Shown: piece by piece, positions 33,138 through 41,578 of the stretch
How positions within the stretch are numbered: the stretch's first letter is position 1
How the letters are laid out: each line of letters begins with the position of its first letter
Assembly: GCA_016715405.1 (NCBI GenBank)
Contig: JADKAE010000011.1
Coordinates: 124,001 to 188,000, forward strand
Direction of reading: 5' to 3'
Source: Saprospiraceae bacterium
GTDB lineage: Bacteria; Bacteroidota; Bacteroidia; Chitinophagales; Saprospiraceae
DNA length: 64,000 nucleotides
The notes under the pieces: generated by a model
The model's input: only the letters and a program-made list of their open reading frames with translations
Database searches by the model: none
Told to the model about the DNA's origin: nothing
Translations under genes and position numbers: made by a program

Positions 33138-33145
33138 TATCTTGC
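33138..33145 (+). promoter_or_regulatory. Candidate -7 box for the desaturase gene
   Basis: TATCTTGC preceded by a T run resembles the box TATCTTTGC, also preceded by T/C-rich sequence, at 47155. It supports the desaturase start at 33183 over the upstream ATG at 33120. A second TACGTTTG lies at 33082-33089. Confidence 0.4.
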
Positions 33146-33182
33146 GCTTTTTATTTTCTGGTTCATTAACGCTTCATTTTTT

Positions 33183-34271
33183 ATGACTTTACAAACAGTT
33201 AGATTTAATCGGGCTGTGGCACCCGATTTCGCCCAAGCACTCAAGCAACGCGTCAACGATTATTTTGAAACCAATAAGATCTCAAGGTATGCCACACCTG
33301 GAATGGTTATCAAATCCATTTTCATGTTGTCGCTCTACTTCGTACCCTACGCATTGATCATGTCGAACACATTCTCCAGTCCCTGGGCAGTTTTTGCCAT
33401 GTGGGTGTTGATTGGATTTGGCACTGCGGGTATTGGTCTGTCAATTATGCACGACGCCAATCACGGCGCATATTCCCGCCATGCCTGGATCAACGATATG
33501 ATGGGCTATACGCTCAACCTGGTAGGCGGCAGCTCAATTATCTGGCGTATCCAGCATAATGTGCTGCACCACTCGTATACTAATATCGACGGTTTGGATG
33601 AAGATATCCACCCCGGCAAACTCATGCGTTTTTCTCCGCACCAACCGCTTGAAAAACACCACCGCTACCAATTTATTTTTGCCTGGTTCCTGTATGGCTT
33701 GATGACCTTGTTGTGGATCACGGCAAAGGAATTCCGACAGATAGGCCGCTATCAGAAGATGGGGCTTATCGAACCGCAAGGCCGCACTTATCGCGGTGTG
33801 ATGACCGAACTCTTCGTCTTTAAGGCGCTCTACTACGTGTATATGCTGATATTGCCGCTGATGATCTCGAATGTCGCCTGGTGGCAAACGCTGATCTTCT
33901 TTTTTGTTTCCCACTTTATTGCGGGTCTTACGCTGGGAATGGTCTTCCAGCCTGCTCACGTGATGTCGGAATGCGAATATCCGATGCCCGATGCAAAAGG
34001 CAATATCGATAACAACTTCGCTATCCACCAACTACAGACTACCTCCAATTTTGCACCCACTAACAGAATCCTGGGGTGGTATGTAGGAGGACTTAACTAT
34101 CAGGTCGAACACCACTTGCTGTCTAATGTGTGCCACGTACACTACCGCAAGCTGTCACCTATCGTAAAAGCTACCGCTAAAGAATACGGCCTGCCGTATC
34201 ACTCGCAGCCTACCTTTACCAAGGCACTCTGGGAACACGGCAAGATGCTGTGGAAACTGGGGAGAGCCTGA
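33183..34271 (+). CDS. Membrane fatty acid desaturase
   Basis: Introduces a double bond into acyl chains using a di-iron site. The three histidine boxes are visible: HDANHGAYS, HNVLHHSYTN and QVEHHLLSN. Between them are two pairs of membrane segments (for example MVIKSIFMLSLYFVPYALIM). About 362 aa, with C-terminal YHSQPTFTKALWEHGKML. The sequence resembles the linoleoyl-CoA/acyl-lipid (front-end-like) desaturases common in Bacteroidota. Family members usually begin MxxxxVKFN-like, which fits the ATG at 33183 (MTLQTVRFNRAV); the ATG at 33120 would add an extra hydrophobic segment and overlap a promoter-like box. Confidence 0.9.
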   Translation: MTLQTVRFNRAVAPDFAQALKQRVNDYFETNKISRYATPGMVIKSIFMLSLYFVPYALIMSNTFSSPWAVFAMWVLIGFGTAGIGLSIMHDANHGAYSRHAWINDMMGYTLNLVGGSSIIWRIQHNVLHHSYTNIDGLDEDIHPGKLMRFSPHQPLEKHHRYQFIFAWFLYGLMTLLWITAKEFRQIGRYQKMGLIEPQGRTYRGVMTELFVFKALYYVYMLILPLMISNVAWWQTLIFFFVSHFIAGLTLGMVFQPAHVMSECEYPMPDAKGNIDNNFAIHQLQTTSNFAPTNRILGWYVGGLNYQVEHHLLSNVCHVHYRKLSPIVKATAKEYGLPYHSQPTFTKALWEHGKMLWKLGRA

Positions 34272-34274
34272 GTT

Positions 34275-34350
34275 GTCAGGGCTTAGCAGTCAGGGCTTAG
34301 GGCATAGCGATCAGCAGTCAGCCGCTAAGCCCTGACTGCTAAGCCCTGAC
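34275..34350. repeat. Perfect 26-bp snap-back repeat between convergent genes
   Basis: 34275-34300 and 34325-34350 are exact reverse complements (arms built from GGGCTTAGCAGTCA), separated by 24 bp. The arm is itself a 7-bp pattern (GGGCTTA, GCAGTCA). It fills the gap between the desaturase and nosY stop codons and would fold as a strong hairpin in either transcript, so it may act as a bidirectional terminator. Confidence 0.9.
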
Positions 34351-34352
34351 TG

Positions 34353-35138
34353 CTAAAAATCCTTCACCCCCGCAATCCTGCCTATTCGCCATAGCGGCAG
34401 TAAAAGCCATAGCGTGAGCACGCCGAAGGCAAAAAGCATACCCGTGCCATTGCCTAGGAATTGCTGGAAAACGGCGCCGGTATATCCCATCAAAGCAGAA
34501 ATATCGAGTTGCAACAAGACGGTAATGCGCGATAAGTCGATGGGGTTAAACATCGAGGCGCCCAGGGCAAAACGCTCAAGTGGGTAATCGCTGAAACTGA
34601 GCAACAGCAACAGGAAAATGCCGTCGTAGATAACCGCGAAAAACAACCACACGGCCAGTGCCAGTCCAAAACCCCTGATCTTCTGCTGGTCGTTTTTCAG
34701 GGCAATCCAAAAAGATATCCCGGAAAAGATAAACGACAGGAATACGCCGTTGAGCAGCAGTGAAAAGAAATTCCAGATATCGGCCGACTGAAAGATGCCA
34801 TATATCACAAATGGTATGCCGACACCCGCCAGTAAACTAAGCGATAGAGACAAAGCCAAACCGATGTATTGCCCAAGGAAAATAACCCTGCGGGCTATAG
34901 GCTGCGCCAATAGCAACTCGGTAAACTCACGCGAGTTGTAATAATACATCACGCCAAACACAGTGGCGATGAGCGGGCACAAGATGAGAATGACATTCAT
35001 CAGGCTGACCACCACCTTGGACAAGTCGGTGCTGATGAGAAACAGGGACAGCGTAAAGGCAAAGAAAAACCCGAAATACAGGTAAATCCAGCGGCTGCGC
35101 ATCATATCAAAAAAGCTGTATTTCAATATCTTTAGCAT
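34353..35138 (-). CDS. nosY: ABC transporter permease NosY
   Basis: 261 aa with about six membrane helices (for example LYFGFFFAFTLSLFLIS, GFGLALAVWLFFAVIYDGIF). YYNSREFTELLLAQPIARR is the typical NosY loop. Together with NosF and NosD it supports assembly of the copper-sulfur centre of N2O reductase, with the transported sulfur species being uncertain (family knowledge). The start overlaps the nosF end by 7 bp, so translation is probably coupled. It is the last gene of the nosZ operon. Confidence 0.9.
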   Translation of the reverse strand: MLKILKYSFFDMMRSRWIYLYFGFFFAFTLSLFLISTDLSKVVVSLMNVILILCPLIATVFGVMYYYNSREFTELLLAQPIARRVIFLGQYIGLALSLSLSLLAGVGIPFVIYGIFQSADIWNFFSLLLNGVFLSFIFSGISFWIALKNDQQKIRGFGLALAVWLFFAVIYDGIFLLLLLSFSDYPLERFALGASMFNPIDLSRITVLLQLDISALMGYTGAVFQQFLGNGTGMLFAFGVLTLWLLLPLWRIGRIAGVKDF

Positions 35139-35911
35139 GGTTTCAGGTTTTTATGCAGCGCAATACCGTTGTGGTTTTGCGTGAGTTTGGGATGGACCGC
35201 GGTGGCTTGGTTTTCATTAAGCAACAAATTGGCGATGGCTTCTTCCAGATTGGCGCCGGCGTATTGCATGCGCAATTGCTCGGGCGTACCCCTGAAATGA
35301 ATGCGCCCTTCGAGCAGAAATACTACTTCGTCGGCTATTTCTTCTACCAGACTAATGATGTGGGTGGTGATCAGTATGACCTTGCCTCGTTTTTTTTCCC
35401 TTTGGATGATATCCTTTAGCCTGATCAGCGCTATGGGGTCGAGGCCTGCGGTGGGCTCATCCATGATAATCACCGGCGTATCGTAGAGCAGGGCGAGCAG
35501 CAGGTTTACCTTCTGCTTGGTGCCTCCCGACAAGTGCCCCAGTTTTTTATCCAGATAGGTTTCTAATCCAAAAGCCTCTATAAGCGGCGCTTCATCGGCA
35601 GCGGTACCGCGAATATCCTTGATCATGGCAATCAATTCCTTTACACGCAGGTTGTCGGGAAACCTCGCAATCTGGGGCAGGTAGCCGATCTGCGAGCGGT
35701 AAGTCCACTGGCCTTTCACAGGTTGCCCAAAAGCCTGGATATCGCCCTGGTCGGGAATAACCATGCCCAGCAAGCATTTGATAAGGGTGGTTTTACCTGA
35801 GCCGTTGGGCCCCAATACCGCCGTAATGCCGGGTCGGGTGAAGTCCACGCTGATATCTTTGAGGACCTCCAGCCTGGAAAAAGATTTCGACAAATGAGTT
35901 ACGCTGATCAT
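35132..35911 (-). CDS. nosF: ABC transporter ATPase NosF
   Basis: 259 aa nucleotide-binding subunit. Walker A GPNGSGKTT (residues 34-42), signature LSGGTKQK, Walker B VIIMDEPTAGLDP, switch His in ITTHI. It powers the NosFY permease for maturation of NosZ. The C-terminal tail of about 25 residues after LLLNENQ has no recognised domain. Confidence 0.92.
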   Translation of the reverse strand: MISVTHLSKSFSRLEVLKDISVDFTRPGITAVLGPNGSGKTTLIKCLLGMVIPDQGDIQAFGQPVKGQWTYRSQIGYLPQIARFPDNLRVKELIAMIKDIRGTAADEAPLIEAFGLETYLDKKLGHLSGGTKQKVNLLLALLYDTPVIIMDEPTAGLDPIALIRLKDIIQREKKRGKVILITTHIISLVEEIADEVVFLLEGRIHFRGTPEQLRMQYAGANLEEAIANLLLNENQATAVHPKLTQNHNGIALHKNLKPC

Positions 35912-35969
35912 GATACAGGGTGCATTAGCGGTTTGTTATCCAATACGTTGGCCGGCGTAAAAGCCGGGC

Positions 35970-37136
35970 TTATTTTTCTGACAGGTTGAGCAAATCTACA
36001 AAAAAGCTGCGCAGCAACACCACCGACTCGGGGCAGCGGTGCATCACGTAGGCAAAGAGTTTGACGGGCCGGTAGGGCACGTCGCCCACGCCGTCGCGGT
36101 TGAGGTCGTAACCCGTGTATTCGCTCCAGTAATTGCCGTCGAAACTGTTGTCGTTGGTATTGCCCTCTACCACCAGGTCGAGGGTATTGCTAAAAAAGAA
36201 GTTGCCCTTAAAATGGTTGGCGATACAGCCGCCCATCATTTTGAGGGTGATGCCGTTATTGGAAAAGGTATTGTTTTCGTAGTTGATGCGGGCCGCCCCT
36301 TCCATAAAGATGCCAATCGTATTTCGATCGAAATGATTGTCTCTGAGGGAGGCGTCGTAGATCTCTTTGAGCAAAAGGCCATAGGCCGCAGTGCCCCAAT
36401 TGTGCTCAAAATGGTTGGCGATCATATCGATGCGCTTGGAAAACATCACCGCTACGCCCGAGCCATTGTGCCGGAAAGTATTGTGGAAATAGCGGTCATC
36501 ATTAGAGAACATAAAGTGCAGGCCGTAGCGCACGTTAGCTTCGCTGTAGTTGTGGCTGATCCAACTGCTGTCGACAAATTCAAAATAAATGCCGTCGCGG
36601 TGGCCGTATACGCTGTTGCCGCGCACGGTGATCTGTTTGCAATACCAGGCGTGCACGGCATTGCCGGAGGTGGTTTCCGATACGGCTTCTCCTTTGATAT
36701 AGTTGTCTTCTACGATGCCGTCTCTGGAGTATTCCAGGTAGATGCCAAAGTAGGTATTGAGCAGGCGGTTGCGGCGAATGCGAAAATCGGAGGTGTTTTT
36801 AATCCGGATGCCGGCTCGCTCCTGCGATTGGCTGGCGCCCGTATTTTGGATTTGGAACCCCTCCATGGTTACGCCTGGGGCCGTGATGGAAAAAACCTCC
36901 GATTGGTTGCCGCCTTCCACCACCGGCCAGTCCTGCCCGATAAGCGTAAGACACTTGTCTATCTTGATGTCGTACTCCTGGTAGATACCTCGTTTTACCA
37001 GGATCGTATCGCCTTCTTGTGCCAGTTGAATGGCAACGCCGATACCTTCCACCGGGCATGTTTTACACACCACGATGATTCGCGCCAAGCTGTGTCCGCT
37101 GATAAAAAAGAGTAATATTATGATGAAATAGCGCAT
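35970..37136 (-). CDS. nosD: NosD, periplasmic parallel beta-helix copper-site assembly protein
   Basis: 388 aa from the ATG at 37136 (MRYFIIILLFFISGHSLA signal peptide). An upstream in-frame start at 37250 would place 38 basic residues before the signal and is rejected. The rest is a right-handed beta-helix of the NosD/CASH type with repeated N-x-F-x2-N turns (NTYFGIYLEYSRDGIVEDNY, GIFMEGAARINYENNTFSNN) and a C-terminal NYWSEYTGYDLNRDGVGDVP. It works with NosFY in maturing the NosZ copper-sulfur centre. It lies between nosF and nosL. Confidence 0.92.
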   Translation of the reverse strand: MRYFIIILLFFISGHSLARIIVVCKTCPVEGIGVAIQLAQEGDTILVKRGIYQEYDIKIDKCLTLIGQDWPVVEGGNQSEVFSITAPGVTMEGFQIQNTGASQSQERAGIRIKNTSDFRIRRNRLLNTYFGIYLEYSRDGIVEDNYIKGEAVSETTSGNAVHAWYCKQITVRGNSVYGHRDGIYFEFVDSSWISHNYSEANVRYGLHFMFSNDDRYFHNTFRHNGSGVAVMFSKRIDMIANHFEHNWGTAAYGLLLKEIYDASLRDNHFDRNTIGIFMEGAARINYENNTFSNNGITLKMMGGCIANHFKGNFFFSNTLDLVVEGNTNDNSFDGNYWSEYTGYDLNRDGVGDVPYRPVKLFAYVMHRCPESVVLLRSFFVDLLNLSEK

Positions 37137-37146
37137 GGCAGGTCGA

Positions 37147-37590
37147 TTATTGTGGGGTGCCGGGATGTAATTTAGTAAGCAATTGCGACCAGTCATAGAT
37201 CTCGCCGCCTTTTTCCGATTGTACTTTTTCGGCTTCTTCTTTGCTGGCAAAAGCCGACAGGTAGGCGCCCATCGGGCTCGGAATAGCTTTGCTGATCAGG
37301 TAGCTGCCCGCCAAGGCGTCGGTCATCTCACCCGGCCGGTTGTAGTCGCCGGCTAAAAGTATGGCCCACTCCGGTTCCTGGTGCACATTGACGTAATTGA
37401 CCATGCATTCAATAGCGTCAAATTTGTACACCTTGCTTTTTTTAGTCACTGCTTCGCCGGCGTGTTGCCGGTCTACAATCGTCATCTGGCAGTGATTGCA
37501 TAGGTCCGTACCGTAATTAATGGGTTGTGGACTGGGCTTACATCCGGCTATCATTGCCACCCCAATCAGGATGAAAATTGCTTTTTTCAT
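37147..37590 (-). CDS. nosL: NosL copper-binding lipoprotein
   Basis: 147 aa. Lipobox ending in Cys17 (GVAMIAGC). CNHCQM (residues 31-36) and a later ECM give the Cys/Met pattern proposed for Cu(I) binding in NosL. It is considered a copper chaperone for NosZ. It starts 42 bp after the preceding membrane gene and is followed by nosD at 10 bp. Confidence 0.92.
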   Translation of the reverse strand: MKKAIFILIGVAMIAGCKPSPQPINYGTDLCNHCQMTIVDRQHAGEAVTKKSKVYKFDAIECMVNYVNVHQEPEWAILLAGDYNRPGEMTDALAGSYLISKAIPSPMGAYLSAFASKEEAEKVQSEKGGEIYDWSQLLTKLHPGTPQ

Positions 37591-37631
37591 TAGCTTTTGC
37601 TTGAAGGTTGTGTATTATTTCAAACGCTAAA

Positions 37632-38213
37632 CTAGACTTGTTGTGTTTCGCGCCGCCTGAGCCACCACGCCAGGAAACCTGCCAGCATGGACACGCCTAC
37701 AAAGGCGCCGCCAATATGAGGCCAGGAATCAGCAATAAAGTTCAGCAGGGCCTTCCGGCCTATCAGCGGGGGTTGGTAAGCCATCCCGGGAATGGAGATA
37801 GGCGCATCGGCACTGAGGTTGTGGCCATAGTCGTATTCCCAAAGATAAAAATCGTATATGCCTGCCGTGCAAAGCACTACCAGCAGGATGGTCCACACCA
37901 GGAAAAGATTTTTTTTATTAATTAAAGCTACCAGTAAACCCAGCGCTACCATCGCGTAAATGACATATGGAAAATATTTCAATTCGGGTATTGATTCGGG
38001 TTCGATCATTTTCATCCCCACATAGTGATTGAGGATGTTGATGTTTTGTAGGGTGCCCTCCGTACTACCGCTCAATTTGTTGATCCAAATGTACATCGTC
38101 ACGCCGTCGGGGTATTGCGGGGCATAAAGCGTAATACTCCACATAGGAAAGGCAAATAATCCCAGCAAGGATAAGGCTGCGACAAACATCAGGAGGCGGG
38201 GAAGCGATTTCAT
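37632..38213 (-). CDS. Nos-cluster integral membrane protein of unknown role
   Basis: 193 aa with four membrane helices: about 7-27, 84-100 (YVIYAMVALGLLVALI), 104-125 (FLVWTILLVVLCTAGIYDF) and 165-186. Between helices 1 and 2 lies a conserved-looking loop with INILNHYVGMKMIEPESIPE. It sits between nosZ and nosL on the same strand; similar genes are seen next to nosL in Bacteroidota (recollection). No catalytic motif is recognised. His and Met in NHYVGMKM could bind metal (inference). Confidence 0.75.
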   Translation of the reverse strand: MKSLPRLLMFVAALSLLGLFAFPMWSITLYAPQYPDGVTMYIWINKLSGSTEGTLQNINILNHYVGMKMIEPESIPELKYFPYVIYAMVALGLLVALINKKNLFLVWTILLVVLCTAGIYDFYLWEYDYGHNLSADAPISIPGMAYQPPLIGRKALLNFIADSWPHIGGAFVGVSMLAGFLAWWLRRRETQQV

Positions 38214-38294
38214 GTCTTATGGTTTAAAAGGGCGCGGGGCCGGGGCCGACCCCGCGCTGATGGTACTAAGAATTACAATTCCATAGCCTGGTGA

Positions 38295-40274
38295 CTAAGA
38301 GGGATCTTTTACGTTCAGACCCCATTTCAGCGGCGTATTGGAATTGGCAGCGGATACTCTTACATAACCCTGCATTTCCTGGTGGAGGGCAGAGCAGAAG
38401 TCGGTGCAGTAGAACGGGAACACGCCTTCGCGTTTGGGTTCCCAGAGCATTGTTTCGGTTTGACCGGGCATAATGAGCAATTCGGCAGTAGTGGCGCCCT
38501 GCATAGCAAATCCGTGCGGCACGTCCCAGTCCTGTTCGAGGTTGGTCACGTGGAAGTACACCTTGTCGCCCACTTTGACGCCTTCGATGTTATCGGGTGC
38601 AAAGTGGCTGCGAATGGTAGTCATATATACGTGTACTTCGTTGCCTTTGCGTTCTACTTTCGTTTCTTTTTCACCCAGCGCCCGGTAGGGGTGCTTGTTC
38701 TCTTCTATTTTGTAGAATTTCTTCGAGCGCTCGATAATACGCGAGGCGGGTATGCCCTGTGCATAGTGCGGTTCGCCAATCGTCGGGAAGTCGAGGATGA
38801 GTTTCATCTTGTCGCCGGAAATGTCGTAAAGCTGTGCCGATTGCGTCAGTTCGGGGCCGGTGGGCAGGTAGCGGTCTTTGGTAATTTTGTTGAGGGCTAC
38901 GAGGTATTTGCCGTCGGGTTTCTTCGAGTCGCCGCCGGGGATCATCAGGTGGCCGACAGAATAAAACGTGGGCTGGCGGTCAACTACTTCCCAGGTGCCC
39001 AATTTCCATTTCACTACTTCCGAAGAGATAAAGAAGGTGGTATAAGCATAACCTTTGCCGTCAAATTCGGTGTGCAAGGGGCCGAGGCCGGGCTTGGTTA
39101 CTACGCCGCCTACTACTTCTTCGTATTTGATGATGGGTACGCCGTCTACTTCGCCGTCAAAAGCTTTCTTTTCGATAGCAGACAGCATTTTGGTAAACGA
39201 GTGAACCGTGAGGTCGGCGGCCAGTTTGCCACTGCCTACGATGTATTCGCCGGTGGGATCTACGTCGACACCGTGGGGTGACTTAGGTGTGGGCAAGAAG
39301 TATACCAGCCCCGGGCATTCCGAGGGGATAAGCACTTTTACGGTTTTCTTCATGGTAGAAGTAGCCATATGGGTGCTTTCGTCGTACACGTTGTGCGCAT
39401 AATTGGCGGGTATGTCGTGGCCTTTGCCGGCTTTGATATACTCTTCGGCTTTTTTCCAGTTGACGGCAGCAATATAGTCTTTGTCGTTTTTCGATGCGTT
39501 AACTTCCATCAAGGTGCTCGACTGTTCCGTGTTGTAAGAAGTAAAGAAAGTCCATCCGTGCGAATTGCCTTTGCCGGAGTGCGCCAGGTCGTAGTCGAAT
39601 GCGGGCAATAATACCTGGAAAGCTACGTCCATGCGCCCCGAATTTTTATCAACGCTGATAAAAGAAAGGGTGCCTTTAAAGTTTTCTGCATAGGTATTGA
39701 TAGCCACGTCTTTTTGCGGGTAGGGTATGCTGAAGCGGGTACCGGCAACCACGTATTCGGTGTTTTCGGTAGTAAACGGCGAGCTGTGGTTGCCACCGCT
39801 ATTCGGGATCTCAATAATTTCAGCCGTCTCAAAAGTGCTCAGGTCAACTCTGGCAATACGCGGTGTATTGTTGCCGTTGATGAAAATCCAGCGGCCGTCG
39901 GTCTGTCCGTCGGTTTGCGACAACTCGGGGTGGTGGGCGTCATCCCAGGGCACAAAGCCGAAAGAAGTGTTGAGCATCGGCTTGGTTTCTTCGTTGAAGC
40001 CGTAGCCTTTTTCAGGGTCAACACTGAAGATAGGTATAACGCGCAACAAGCGGCCTGATGGTAATCCGTATACGCCGATCTGGCCGCTGAAGCCGCCGGA
40101 CATAAAGGCGTAGAATTCGTCGTATTGGCCAGGCGCTACGTATACCTGAGCGGCTTCATCGCCGCTTAACGCGCCTCCTGTACCGGTGGGCTTACCACAC
40201 CCTGAAAGAAAAATACTTAGGGCCAGCAGTAGGGCGAATCCGCCAATTGTCTTTAATAAAAAGGAGCTTTTCAT
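38295..40274 (-). CDS. nosZ: Nitrous-oxide reductase, clade II type, predicted lipoprotein
   Basis: Reduces N2O to N2, the last step of denitrification. 659 aa. The N-terminus MKSSFLLKTIGGFALLLALS then IFLSGCGKP is a Sec signal with a lipobox, not a Tat signal, as expected for clade II. The propeller part has DDAHHPEL and GEPHYAQ histidines for CuZ. The C-terminal cupredoxin has DVPHGFAM and CTDFCSALHQEM: Cys623, Cys627, His631 and Met634 ligate CuA. Frame intact. First gene of the cluster, with a palindromic operator candidate upstream (40348-40367). Confidence 0.96.
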   Translation of the reverse strand: MKSSFLLKTIGGFALLLALSIFLSGCGKPTGTGGALSGDEAAQVYVAPGQYDEFYAFMSGGFSGQIGVYGLPSGRLLRVIPIFSVDPEKGYGFNEETKPMLNTSFGFVPWDDAHHPELSQTDGQTDGRWIFINGNNTPRIARVDLSTFETAEIIEIPNSGGNHSSPFTTENTEYVVAGTRFSIPYPQKDVAINTYAENFKGTLSFISVDKNSGRMDVAFQVLLPAFDYDLAHSGKGNSHGWTFFTSYNTEQSSTLMEVNASKNDKDYIAAVNWKKAEEYIKAGKGHDIPANYAHNVYDESTHMATSTMKKTVKVLIPSECPGLVYFLPTPKSPHGVDVDPTGEYIVGSGKLAADLTVHSFTKMLSAIEKKAFDGEVDGVPIIKYEEVVGGVVTKPGLGPLHTEFDGKGYAYTTFFISSEVVKWKLGTWEVVDRQPTFYSVGHLMIPGGDSKKPDGKYLVALNKITKDRYLPTGPELTQSAQLYDISGDKMKLILDFPTIGEPHYAQGIPASRIIERSKKFYKIEENKHPYRALGEKETKVERKGNEVHVYMTTIRSHFAPDNIEGVKVGDKVYFHVTNLEQDWDVPHGFAMQGATTAELLIMPGQTETMLWEPKREGVFPFYCTDFCSALHQEMQGYVRVSAANSNTPLKWGLNVKDPS

Positions 40275-40347
40275 GGCAAAAGATTAGGTTAATGTAAAAT
40301 TATGGTTGCGTTTTTTCTTTTGGCCTTCGCGATGATTATATAAGATA

Positions 40348-40367
40348 AAAAGATGTTTATATCTTTT
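40348..40367. promoter_or_regulatory. Candidate Rrf2/NsrR-like operator upstream of nosZ
   Basis: AAAAGATGTTTATATCTTTT is a palindrome with perfect 7-bp arms (AAAAGAT/ATCTTTT) and 6-bp centre. A TTCTTTGC -7-like box on the nosZ strand (40373-40380) would put the transcription start in or beside it, so a bound protein would repress. The half-site AAGATG resembles that of NsrR (family knowledge). Confidence 0.6.
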
Positions 40368-40504
40368 ATAATGCAAAGAAAACGGATAACCTTCGCAAAA
40401 CACTTGATATTTGTCGCCGGGGATATTGATTTTTGTCATTCTTTTGACTGCAATTTGGGCAAAAAATTTGAGCGAAAAAAAAATTGCGACTAAAAAAAGA
40501 AAAA

Positions 40505-40520
40505 AAGATGTTTTTATCTT
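40505..40520. promoter_or_regulatory. Candidate operator upstream of the Rrf2 gene
   Basis: AAGATGTTTTTATCTT has the same 5-bp core arms and GTTT centre as the site at 40348. It lies next to the -7-like TAATTTTG (40520-40527), 25 bp before the Rrf2 ATG, as expected for autoregulation. Confidence 0.6.
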
Positions 40521-40544
40521 AATTTTGTCGCGACAATACAACTT

Positions 40545-40982
40545 ATGTTTTCAAAATCGTGCAAATACGCCATTAGGGCGGTGATCTATCTGGCCACACA
40601 TTCCGGCGGAAGCCACAAAATCGGTGTAAAGGAAGTGGCTGAAGCGCTGGACGTGCCAGGGCCTTTTTTGGCTAAGATTTTACAGCAGTTGTCTAAACAC
40701 GGTCTGATATCTTCTACCAAAGGGCCTTCCGGAGGTTTTTATTTGAGCGAGCGCGACAAAAGCGCCTCCATGAGAAAAGTGGTCGAAAGTATTGACGGTC
40801 CTGATGTATTTACGTCGTGTATTTTAGGGTTACCTGTGTGTTCTTCGGCGCACCCATGCCCTTTGCACGATCAGGCTATGGTGTATCGGGAAGGACTCGT
40901 GGACATGCTTACGCGCCAAACCATAAAAGACCTGGCTGCGAAGGTGTCAGACGAAGAAGTGGTGGCAAGACTGCCGGGTTGA
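40545..40982 (+). CDS. Rrf2 family transcriptional regulator, NsrR/IscR-like
   Basis: 145 aa. N-terminal winged helix (MFSKSCKYAIRAVIYLATH, VKEVAEALDVPGPFLAKILQ, KGPSGGFYLS). Three cysteines Cys92, Cys99 and Cys105 in CILGLPVCSSAHPC fit the Fe-S cluster loop of Rrf2 sensors (C-x6-C-x5-C), so it probably carries an Fe-S cluster sensing NO or redox state. It is divergent from nosZ, and both promoters have the same palindrome. Subtype (NsrR versus IscR) cannot be settled from sequence alone. Confidence 0.88.
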   Translation: MFSKSCKYAIRAVIYLATHSGGSHKIGVKEVAEALDVPGPFLAKILQQLSKHGLISSTKGPSGGFYLSERDKSASMRKVVESIDGPDVFTSCILGLPVCSSAHPCPLHDQAMVYREGLVDMLTRQTIKDLAAKVSDEEVVARLPG

Positions 40983-41094
40983 AAACCGGCGCCAACTGGC
41001 TTAGCATTCATTTGAACTACGTTTAAAGGAATAGGGTAGGGGTAGGTGTACTCCCTGTGCTCAGGTTTAATTATTAACTAAAAAAACATAAACG

Positions 41095-41577
41095 ATGAAA
41101 CGTTTGCAAATTGTAGTATTAGCCGCACTGGTAGGCGGCGTGTTTGCCTGCGGCGGCGGCGATCAATCACAGGAAGGCGCTTCTTCAGGCAATGCTCCCA
41201 AAAGCATGTTGTCCGACGAGCCGGCCCAGGCTGACGACGGCATAGGCGTGGGCGAAATCAAGAGTGTAGAGCTCACCAACCCGCTCAACCAGGATATGGT
41301 TAAAAAAGGCGAAGGTATTTACGATATGAAATGCTCGGCCTGCCACAAACTCACCGACGAACGCGTAGTAGGCCCCGGTTGGGCCGGCGTCACCAAACGC
41401 CGCAAACCGGAGTGGATTATGAATATGACTACTAATGTCGACGTGATGTTGGATAAAGACCCCGCCGCGCAGAAACTGCTCGAAGAATGTCTGACGCGCA
41501 TGCCCAACCAAAACGTGTCGGTAGCAGACGCCCGCGACATCCTGGAGTTTATGCGTTCAAACGACGGCGAAAAATAG
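41095..41577 (+). CDS. Lipoprotein cytochrome c (likely electron donor for NosZ)
   Basis: 160 aa. Lipobox ends at Cys19 (VGGVFAC), then a Gly/Ser-rich spacer to residue 60 and one class I cytochrome c domain with CSACH (Cys80, Cys83, His84) and MPNQNVS carrying the likely Met ligand. The frame is intact. It is followed 1 bp later by the membrane gene at 41579. The position in the nos region suggests a role like NosC in electron delivery (inference). Confidence 0.9.
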   Translation: MKRLQIVVLAALVGGVFACGGGDQSQEGASSGNAPKSMLSDEPAQADDGIGVGEIKSVELTNPLNQDMVKKGEGIYDMKCSACHKLTDERVVGPGWAGVTKRRKPEWIMNMTTNVDVMLDKDPAAQKLLEECLTRMPNQNVSVADARDILEFMRSNDGEK

Positions 41578-41578
41578 T

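Noticed and set aside
33120..33182. Upstream ATG for the desaturase adding 21 residues
   Set aside because: It overlaps a TATCTTGC promoter-like box, and family N-termini fit the ATG at 33183.
36039..37115. 358-codon plus-strand frame opposite nosD
   Set aside because: nosD on the minus strand has a signal peptide, beta-helix repeats and operon context; the opposite frame is a by-product of codon bias.
40284..40541. 85-codon minus-strand frame in the nosZ-Rrf2 intergenic region
   Set aside because: It covers the operators and promoters, is AT-rich and looks like nothing known.
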